Below, piece by piece: positions 1 through 3,183 of a stretch of 5,171 bases of DNA. Made by a program: the position numbers and the translations under genes. Source of the DNA: an uncultured Candidatus Saccharibacteria bacterium (GTDB lineage Bacteria > Patescibacteria > Saccharimonadia > Saccharimonadales > JAEWBQ01); assembly GCA_946885745.1 (NCBI GenBank), contig CAMPGV010000050.1, forward strand, positions 1-5,171, written 5' to 3'. The notes beneath the pieces are model-generated. The model saw only the letters and a list, made by a program, of their open reading frames with translations, searched no databases and was not told where the DNA came from. Each line of letters opens with the position of its first letter. Position 1 is the stretch's first letter.

Positions 1-15
1 TCCTGCGGTTTTTTT
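1..15 (+). terminator. possible right half of a terminator from a gene left of the window
   Basis: TCCTGCGG followed by seven T (9-15) looks like the 3' arm and U-tract of an intrinsic terminator on the plus strand. The 5' arm would lie before position 1 and cannot be seen. The competing explanation is the start of a leftward gene over the same bases. Confidence 0.3.
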
Positions 16-21
16 ATTCAT
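1..21 (-). CDS. possible 5' end of a leftward gene cut by the window edge
   Basis: On the minus strand an ATG at 21-19 opens a frame reading MNKKTAG before the window ends. It lies 6 nt after a perfect extended -10 (TGATATAAT, 36-28), the same near-leaderless arrangement seen at 940, 1634, 2665 and 4710. A short Lys-rich N-terminus would suit a secreted or membrane protein, but seven codons allow no family call. The same bases also look like the right arm and T-run of a rightward terminator whose left arm would lie outside the window. The two readings cannot be separated here. Confidence 0.3.
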
Positions 22-27
22 GTATTT

Positions 28-36
28 ATTATATCA
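28..36 (-). promoter_or_regulatory. extended -10 promoter, leftward
   Basis: The minus strand reads TGATATAAT, a perfect TGn plus TATAAT extended -10. A start of transcription 6-8 nt downstream would fall on or next to the ATG at 21. No clear -35 is visible, as is usual for extended -10 promoters. Confidence 0.45.
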
Positions 37-79
37 ATTAGTATGCGTGGACCACATACTATGCAAAGTTACAACTGCA

Positions 80-940
80 CTAGCCTTGCTTCCATGTATT
101 TATCGAACGGAGATATATAATCCATATAGCCAAACCGAGCAGGGTGGTGATAAGGCTAATATGTAGCGCGCTTAGCTCGGTCACGAACCTCGCCCCTAAC
201 TGGCCGGCAACACCCAGTGCGAGCGTGCCGATTAGTGTTATGGTTGCAGCAATGGATGTTCTTTTGAATCGTGGATGTCGGCGCAGAATATTAAGATTAT
301 ATGCAAATACTAGCATGCCCACCCCAAGTAACGCATGTAACGCGCCCGGCAGTGCGTTATTGATAAGTGCATCAAAAGAGTGGGTATTTTTTAGAACATC
401 TATTTGGCTGTAAAGCCCCATAAGTATTGCACCTAGGGTTGCTGTAAGTAATGTAATGGCGAATGGCTTGAATGATATTACTGTGTCTTTTGTGTTACTT
501 TTCGCATAACTGATGGCTAATATGAGCATAATGATAATGGTCGCCAGTGCTGGCCAAAATTGCACGAATCGACCAGGGATACCTGCAATGCTATCAGGGA
601 TGATCAGGCCGAAGTTCATAGTGACCAGTAGCAACCATACTATGAAAGCAGTGCCAGCAAACAAGATGCCATTAAAGTGATGATTCAGTGCGGACAACCT
701 CTTCTTTGTTGATAGTTCACCCGCAAAGTAAGAGAGAAGTGGCGGCAGTATTGCGCTGAGGCTCATTAGCAAAATGACGGTGACATACCTGGGATACATT
801 GGACTATCGCTGTGGGCGGAGAGGTTATTTATAAATAGTCCAGCGCCAATAATCTCAAGCAAAATAATACTTATAAATAATGCGTAGCCAAATATTACCG
901 TATACTTCTGAAACTTGTCTGTAGTTTTTTGTTTTTTCAT
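80..940 (-). CDS. eight-helix integral membrane protein, unknown function
   Basis: A 286-residue protein that is almost entirely membrane-embedded. About eight hydrophobic segments are visible at residues 13-37, 52-74, 89-114, 128-146, 160-180, 197-217, 231-253 and 258-278. The N-terminus is Lys-rich (MKKQKTTDK) and basic loops follow helix 2 (TKKRL, 78-82) and helix 6 (LRRHPRFKR, 219-227). Together with the C-terminal tail (INTWKQG) this suggests both ends are cytoplasmic. I see no nucleotide-binding, protease or transporter signature and recognise no family. ATG at 940 is chosen because it is the first in-frame start and lies 8 nt after a TATAGT -10 box. There is no Shine-Dalgarno, so the mRNA is probably almost leaderless. 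The gene appears monocistronic and ends with TAG. It could be a small transporter or a sensor lacking its soluble domain, but nothing supports either directly. Confidence 0.85.
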   Translation of the reverse strand: MKKQKTTDKFQKYTVIFGYALFISIILLEIIGAGLFINNLSAHSDSPMYPRYVTVILLMSLSAILPPLLSYFAGELSTKKRLSALNHHFNGILFAGTAFIVWLLLVTMNFGLIIPDSIAGIPGRFVQFWPALATIIIMLILAISYAKSNTKDTVISFKPFAITLLTATLGAILMGLYSQIDVLKNTHSFDALINNALPGALHALLGVGMLVFAYNLNILRRHPRFKRTSIAATITLIGTLALGVAGQLGARFVTELSALHISLITTLLGLAIWIIYLRSINTWKQG

Positions 941-948
941 CTGAGGCT

Positions 949-975
949 ACTATATCTGTAGCGTAAATCATCTGC
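949..975 (-). promoter_or_regulatory. promoter of the 286-residue membrane protein
   Basis: The minus strand shows TATAGT (954-949, five of six consensus bases) with a weak TTGCAG 17 bp upstream. Expected initiation is near 942, within a few bases of the ATG at 940, so the transcript would be near-leaderless. Confidence 0.45.
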
Positions 976-1068
976 AAGTGTAAACATAAATACTATATGG
1001 TGCGGCGTAATCAACGGAGTTAGAGTCAGACTACCTATTGGTCAACGCTAAGTACAATTGTAGCGGGG

Positions 1069-1326
1069 TTATTTACGGCGCTTATTATTGCTTCGTCGTT
1101 TCTTCTTGTATCTATGAGCTGCGTATACGATGGCAATCAATATAAGCGGGACGAGAACCGCCAGCGCAACAGATGGGTCATGAGTTTGACTTTTAGTTCC
1201 GGTCATCTGTTCATATCGCTGACACGCAGCCTGCTTTTCGGATTCTGACCAATCCTTGCCCCCGTATGTCCCTTGGCATATTGAGTACTGGACATCTTCG
1301 ATTGACACCCCTGAATTATTTTCCAT
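1069..1326 (-). CDS. small single-pass membrane protein with basic C-terminal tail
   Basis: An 85-residue protein with a soluble N-terminal part (1-50), one hydrophobic helix (about 51-71) and a strongly basic tail, including KKKRR and KRRK. By the positive-inside rule the tail is cytoplasmic and the N-terminal part, with Cys17 and Cys35, is outside. The two cysteines could form a disulfide. There is no cleavable signal peptide. The start is well fixed: a stop codon directly precedes ATG 1326. An AAGGGA (1345-1340) about 13 nt upstream is a possible but distant Shine-Dalgarno. Only 9 bp separate it from the upstream gene ending at 1336, so the two are probably co-transcribed. Both share the same architecture, a Cys pair outside and a basic tail inside, and could act together at the cell surface. 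I do not recognise the family. Confidence 0.65.
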   Translation of the reverse strand: MENNSGVSIEDVQYSICQGTYGGKDWSESEKQAACQRYEQMTGTKSQTHDPSVALAVLVPLILIAIVYAAHRYKKKRRSNNKRRK

Positions 1327-1335
1327 TTAGCCGCA

Positions 1336-1575
1336 CTATCCCTTCATCAATTCATAGAAAAATTGAGATTTTTTATTATTCTTCCGATGATACATAATAC
1401 CTGCTACCAAACAGATGATGCCGACGATCAGCCATAGCACAGCTAATACTATGGCGTTAATTCCTGTTTCTAGGCCTATATCTAAATCGCATAGTCTTCG
1501 CTCTCCATACTGACTGCACTCGCTCCGCGTAATAGCAAGATAGATGGGCTGGAAGAAGGGCGCTGTTAAGAGCAT
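1336..1575 (-). CDS. small membrane protein with a Cys-pair loop; true start probably upstream
   Basis: The intact frame from ATG 1575 gives 79 residues. It begins inside a hydrophobic stretch (1-15), followed by a polar loop with Cys20 and Cys29, a long hydrophobic helix (39-62) and a basic tail (HRKNNKK). Starting here would leave the first helix truncated. The same frame stays open upstream to a TGA at 1653-1651 and encodes 17 further residues (INNDPYPAGIFLTTGII) that complete the first helix, but without a usable ATG. An ATG at 1634 in the neighbouring frame reads M-K-K-stop over an A6 run. One extra A, or a -1 slip there, joins it to this frame to give a 99-residue two-helix protein. Both ends would be cytoplasmic and the Cys loop outside. 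It is the first gene of a two-gene unit with the 85-residue protein. Family not recognised. Confidence 0.55.
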   Translation of the reverse strand: MLLTAPFFQPIYLAITRSECSQYGERRLCDLDIGLETGINAIVLAVLWLIVGIICLVAGIMYHRKNNKKSQFFYELMKG

Positions 1576-1634
1576 GATAATGCCCGTAGTGAGAAATATG
1601 CCAGCGGGGTAGGGGTCGTTGTTTATTTTTTCAT
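1576..1634 (-). pseudogene. frameshifted 5' end of the small two-helix membrane protein gene
   Basis: ATG (1634-1632) followed by AAAAAA (1631-1626) and TAA stops after three codons. A -1 shift or one added A continues as MKK-INNDPYPAGIFLTTG and runs into the open frame starting at 1575. The extended -10 at 1653-1645 is placed for this ATG, 10 nt upstream, not for ATG 1575. A homopolymer sequencing error, a real frameshift mutation, or polymerase/ribosome slippage would all explain it. Confidence 0.5.
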
Positions 1635-1644
1635 ACGTGTCTGT

Positions 1645-1653
1645 ATCATATCA
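1645..1653 (-). promoter_or_regulatory. extended -10 promoter of the small membrane-protein pair
   Basis: The minus strand reads TGATATGAT: a TGn extension plus TATGAT (five of six). TTTACG (1675-1670) is a poor, over-spaced -35. Initiation near 1638 would put ATG 1634 about 4 nt from the 5' end of the mRNA. Confidence 0.5.
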
Positions 1654-1808
1654 CGCGTTCGAAGGCGATCGTAAAGGGGGCCAGTGTGCCTATCTTTTTG
1701 CTGGATAAAAAACAAACACTAACGGCTAGCGTGTGGCTTAGCGCTGTTGCAGTCGCAAATGGAGCCGTCAAGCAATAGAAGTGTACTGAATAATATCGAA
1801 AATAACTG
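1654..1808. other. non-coding gap downstream of tRNA-Arg
   Basis: About 155 bp with no convincing reading frame on either strand. It holds the promoter upstream region of the leftward small-protein pair and the 3' flank of tRNA-Arg. Apart from a weak hairpin and T-run (1707-1742, minus strand) I see no structured element or repeat. Confidence 0.5.
1707..1742 (-). terminator. weak candidate terminator for tRNA-Arg
   Basis: On the minus strand, GCT(A)AGC-CACAC-GCTAGC (1742-1725) forms a six-pair stem with one bulged A. A TTTTTT run (1712-1707) follows after a 12-nt gap. The gap is too long for a textbook terminator, so this is tentative. Confidence 0.25.
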
Positions 1809-1885
1809 TGGTACCCCGGGCTGGGTTCGAACCAGCGACCTTAGGCTTAGAAGTCCTCTGCTCTATCCAACTGAGCTACCGGGGC
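1809..1885 (-). tRNA. tRNA-Arg(TCT)
   Basis: Cloverleaf on the minus strand: acceptor GCCCCGG / CCGGGGT (last pair G-U), D-stem GCTC/GAGC, T-arm GCTGG-TTCGAAC-CCAGC, discriminator A and encoded CCA (1811-1809). The anticodon loop CTTCTAA gives anticodon TCT (1851-1849), reading AGA/AGG arginine codons. The anticodon stem is odd: GAGGA against GCCTA leaves only three Watson-Crick pairs, with G27-A43 and A31-G39 mismatches at both ends. Upstream on the same strand lie an inverted copy of the tRNA 5' half and a direct tRNA-like 5' fragment, so the precursor leader could be long (about 94 nt) and structured. Confidence 0.93.
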
Positions 1886-1897
1886 ATACGTTGTGCG

Positions 1898-1928
1898 CCC
1901 GGTACCTATATGAAGCTGGATAGAGCAG
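1898..1928 (+). repeat. inverted, diverged copy of the tRNA-Arg 5' half
   Basis: The plus strand here resembles the tRNA-Arg sense sequence from base 3 onward: CCCGGTA, a variable stretch with a 5-nt insertion, then TGGATAGAGCAG (1917-1928). The 12-mer is the exact reverse complement of 1858-1869 in the tRNA gene. The first ten bases (1898-1907) match the complement of 1874-1883 at nine positions. A transcript of the minus strand would therefore carry a leader able to pair with the tRNA acceptor/D-arm half. Confidence 0.6.
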
Positions 1929-1951
1929 TCTCTGCAAATATAATCGCTCAA

Positions 1952-1976
1952 GGCTGTCCACCCGAACTACCGGGGC
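1952..1976 (-). pseudogene. tRNA-like 5' fragment upstream of tRNA-Arg
   Basis: The minus strand from 1976 reads GCCCCGGTAGTTCGGGTGGA, identical to the start of tRNA-Arg for ten bases and matching at 17 of the first 20 positions. The rest of a cloverleaf is not recognisable: there is no T-loop consensus and no CCA. The fragment begins 9 nt after a perfect TATAAT, about where a functional tRNA gene would begin (tRNA-Gly has 11 nt). It reads as the remnant of a tandem tRNA gene, or as a leader element that mimics the tRNA. Confidence 0.5.
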
Positions 1977-1985
1977 GTATCTGTT

Positions 1986-1991
1986 ATTATA
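1986..1991 (-). promoter_or_regulatory. -10 box, probable tRNA-Arg promoter
   Basis: The minus strand reads CGGTATAAT with a perfect TATAAT. Expected initiation near 1980-1978 is just before the tRNA-like fragment, giving a leader of about 94 nt ahead of tRNA-Arg. No good -35 is visible. With the cupin -10 it forms a perfect 8-bp inverted repeat (1986-1993 and 2012-2019). Confidence 0.45.
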
Positions 1992-2013
1992 CCGTATCAC
2001 CCCACTTCACAGG

Positions 2014-2019
2014 TATAAT
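2014..2019 (+). promoter_or_regulatory. -10 box of the cupin gene
   Basis: AGGTATAAT contains a perfect TATAAT with no convincing -35 at 17 bp. Initiation near 2026 leaves a leader of about 21 nt containing the Shine-Dalgarno. It is back-to-back with the leftward -10 at 1986-1991. Confidence 0.5.
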
Positions 2020-2035
2020 AGAAAGAGATAAAGAA

Positions 2036-2043
2036 AAGGAGGG
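2036..2043 (+). promoter_or_regulatory. strong ribosome binding site of the cupin gene
   Basis: AAGGAGGG is a near-perfect Shine-Dalgarno, ending 3 nt before the ATG. This slightly tight spacing fixes the start at 2047. Confidence 0.75.
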
Positions 2044-2046
2044 CAT

Positions 2047-2463
2047 ATGACCGAAACAACCGACCACGGCCCAGCGCCATTTGTAACAAATATTGAGCAG
2101 GCAACGCTTGCGAATGAGAATTACCGCACGACGCTGTGGACTGGTAAGCAAATGCAGCTGACACTTATGACAATTCAGCCAGGGCATGATATTGGCCTAG
2201 AGGTTCACGATGATCATGACCAGTTCCTGCGCATCGAAGAAGGTGAAGCAACTGTGTACATGGGATCAAGCGAGGATTCCCTGGAGACTCAGAAGGCGAG
2301 TGACGACGACGCTGTTTTTGTACCTGCAGGTACATGGCATAACCTCGTAAATAGCGGTGATAGTCCATTGAAGCTGTATTCTATTTACGCGCCAGCTGAG
2401 CATGCGCATGGTACGGTCCATGTAACAAAAGAGGACGCTGACAACGATCCGCACGAACATTAG
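2047..2463 (+). CDS. small single-domain cupin protein
   Basis: A 138-residue single-domain cupin (double-stranded beta-helix), predicted cytosolic. Cupin motif 1 is recognisable around residues 50-66 (G50, H54, H57, Q59, G66) in the variant HxxHxQ form, where Q59 replaces the usual Glu ligand. Motif 2 at 93-102 (PAGTWHNLVN) fits the PxGxxHxxxN pattern exactly. H54, H57, Q59 and H98 are the likely metal ligands. The C-terminus adds more histidines (H119, H121, H125, H136, H138). The segments IGLEVH, DQFLRIEEG and HGTVH recall a widespread family annotated only as cupin domain-containing or mannose-6-phosphate-isomerase-like protein. The substrate is unknown and the sequence does not support isomerase activity specifically. 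The gene has its own promoter, a strong Shine-Dalgarno and a terminator directly after the stop, so it is monocistronic. Confidence 0.93.
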   Translation: MTETTDHGPAPFVTNIEQATLANENYRTTLWTGKQMQLTLMTIQPGHDIGLEVHDDHDQFLRIEEGEATVYMGSSEDSLETQKASDDDAVFVPAGTWHNLVNSGDSPLKLYSIYAPAEHAHGTVHVTKEDADNDPHEH

Positions 2464-2469
2464 GATATA

Positions 2470-2508
2470 CAAAGTAAAAACCGATCACTAGGATCGGTTT
2501 TTACTTTG
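2470..2508. terminator. bidirectional terminator between cupin gene and tRNA-Gly
   Basis: A perfect 17-bp stem (2470-2486 with 2492-2508) closes on a 5-nt loop (ACTAG). On either strand the core hairpin CCGATC/GATCGG is followed by TTTTT, so it can stop both the rightward cupin transcript and the leftward tRNA-Gly transcript. Its right edge overlaps the last two bases of the tRNA-Gly CCA end. Confidence 0.85.
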
Positions 2509-2581
2509 GTGCGGGCGGCGAGAATCGAACTCGCATCGCTTGCTTGGAAGGCAGGCATATTAGCCATTATACGACGCCCGC
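2507..2581 (-). tRNA. tRNA-Gly(TCC)
   Basis: Cloverleaf on the minus strand: perfect acceptor GCGGGCG/CGCCCGC, a weak D-stem GTAT/ATAT, T-arm GCGAG-TTCGATT-CTCGC, 4-nt variable loop, discriminator A and encoded CCA. The anticodon loop CTTCCAA gives TCC (2548-2546), reading GGA/GGG glycine codons. The anticodon stem CCTGC/GCAAG contains a C28-A42 mismatch where the common form has C-G. The 3' end merges into the bidirectional terminator. Confidence 0.96.
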
Positions 2582-2592
2582 GTGCTTGTACG

Positions 2593-2601
2593 ATTATACC
2601 A
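2593..2601 (-). promoter_or_regulatory. extended -10 promoter of tRNA-Gly
   Basis: The minus strand reads TGGTATAAT, a perfect TGn-TATAAT. It lies 11 nt upstream of the mature tRNA 5' end at 2581, leaving a leader of only about 5 nt. No clear -35. Confidence 0.65.
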
Positions 2602-2647
2602 GCTTTAGGGGTGAAATGCGACAATTGGGGGATTTTGTCGGTAAGGG

Positions 2648-2653
2648 TATAAT
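2648..2653 (+). promoter_or_regulatory. -10 box of the 110-residue gene
   Basis: GGGTATAAT holds a perfect TATAAT, with a weak TTGGGG (2625-2630) at exactly 17 bp spacing. Initiation near 2660 would leave about 5 nt before ATG 2665, and no Shine-Dalgarno is present. Confidence 0.5.
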
Positions 2654-2664
2654 GAAGCATAAGA

Positions 2665-2997
2665 ATGATTCAGCAATTTTTCCCTGACGATGATGTAAAC
2701 CACTTTCACAGTAGTGGTTATGCGGAGGCGGCCCATGGCCGTTCGATTGGGGCGGGGAGTGTGCAGTCGTACGGGCAGCGGCGACACATTGAGCGCAATC
2801 GTCAGCATATCAAGCGATACGGGCACTCGCACTTAGGGCGCTCACTCACCGACGTTCGCCCGCGCGAGGTGCAGCCGGAAGCGGAGAATTTACGCTCCCG
2901 ATTAAATACTGGCGCAAGCCGACCGGAAGCCCCTGGTATTGACCGACCTCAAGGGTTTCAAGAGCCACAAAGGCGTGGCTACAATCCATACCAGTAA
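2665..2997 (+). CDS. hydrophilic, probably disordered protein of unknown function
   Basis: A 110-residue protein with no hydrophobic helix and almost no predicted core. It is rich in His, Arg, Gln, Gly and Pro, with an acidic patch at 8-10 (DDD), a basic His/Arg stretch at 39-59 (RRHIERNRQHIKRYGHSH) and a Pro/Arg/Gln-rich tail ending GYNPYQ. There are no Cys and no Trp. I recognise no domain. The frame is believed real because a TATAAT -10 sits 11 nt before the ATG and a hairpin terminator begins about 10 bp after the TAA. There is no Shine-Dalgarno, so translation would be near-leaderless like several neighbours. The composition would suit a nucleic-acid-binding or protein-interaction peptide, but that is a guess. 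The main alternative is that it is not translated. Confidence 0.6.
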   Translation: MIQQFFPDDDVNHFHSSGYAEAAHGRSIGAGSVQSYGQRRHIERNRQHIKRYGHSHLGRSLTDVRPREVQPEAENLRSRLNTGASRPEAPGIDRPQGFQEPQRRGYNPYQ

Positions 2998-3008
2998 TCT
3001 GCTTAATG

Positions 3009-3049
3009 CCAAATAAAATACCAGTCACGAGGACTGGAACTTTATTTGG
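3009..3049. terminator. bidirectional hairpin between the 110-residue gene and tRNA-His
   Basis: The inner stem CCAGTC/GACTGG (3021-3026 with 3032-3037) closes on an ACGAG loop. The outer stem CCAAATAAA/TTTATTTGG (3009-3017 with 3041-3049) is separated by a 3x3 internal loop. It sits exactly at the junction of two convergent genes and its right arm includes the CCA end of tRNA-His. Its layout parallels 2470-2508, but the U-rich tails are poorer. Confidence 0.65.
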
Positions 3050-3124
3050 GGCGAATAATGGGAATTGAACCCACGACCTTCGGAACCACAACCCGACGCT
3101 CTAACCAACTGAGCTATATTCGCC
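3047..3124 (-). tRNA. tRNA-His(GTG)
   Basis: Cloverleaf on the minus strand with the tRNA-His hallmark: an extra encoded G(-1) at 3124 facing discriminator C73, followed by encoded CCA. Acceptor pairing starts at G1 (3123). D-stem GCTC/GAGC, anticodon stem TCGGG/TCCGA with one G-U, loop TTGTGGT giving anticodon GTG (3089-3087), T-arm GTGGG-TTCAATT-CCCAT. It lies 59 bp downstream of the murA stop with no clear terminator between, so some read-through from murA is possible besides its own promoter. Confidence 0.96.
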
Positions 3125-3130
3125 ATGGCG

Positions 3131-3147
3131 CATCAGCTTTCCTGATG
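3131..3147 (-). other. small hairpin in the tRNA-His leader
   Basis: CATCAG and CTGATG form a six-pair stem with a 5-nt loop, and a further CATCAG follows at 3150-3155, so alternative pairing is possible. No T-run follows on the minus strand, so it is more likely a leader structure than a murA terminator. Confidence 0.35.
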
Positions 3148-3157
3148 AACATCAGTT

Positions 3158-3166
3158 ATTGTAGCA
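3158..3166 (-). promoter_or_regulatory. extended -10 promoter of tRNA-His
   Basis: The minus strand reads TGCTACAAT: TGn plus TACAAT (five of six). Initiation near 3151 would give a leader of about 27 nt ahead of the tRNA. Confidence 0.5.
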
Positions 3167-3183
3167 TATTAACGGGGGCGAAT

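Noticed and set aside
40..60. Inverted repeat AGTATG/CATACT as terminator of the membrane protein gene
   Set aside because: A stem forms but no T-run follows on the minus strand, and an extended -10 comes next, so terminator function is not supported.
144..413. Plus-strand frame of 89 residues
   Set aside because: Antisense to the membrane protein gene, with no start signals; a shadow frame.
1809..1976. CRISPR or phage attachment repeat at the tRNA-Arg locus
   Set aside because: The repeats are tRNA-derived, few and in mixed orientation. There is no integrase, phage or cas gene, and the duplicated part is the tRNA 5' end, not the 3' end typical of integration sites.
1808..2050. Plus-strand frame beginning MVPRAGFEPATLG
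   Set aside because: It is the antisense reading of tRNA-Arg, a well-known spurious protein produced by tRNA complements.
2846..3091. Minus-strand frame of 81 residues beginning MWFRRSWVQFPLFAP
   Set aside because: It begins inside tRNA-His and runs antisense through the terminator and the 110-residue gene, with no promoter or ribosome binding site.
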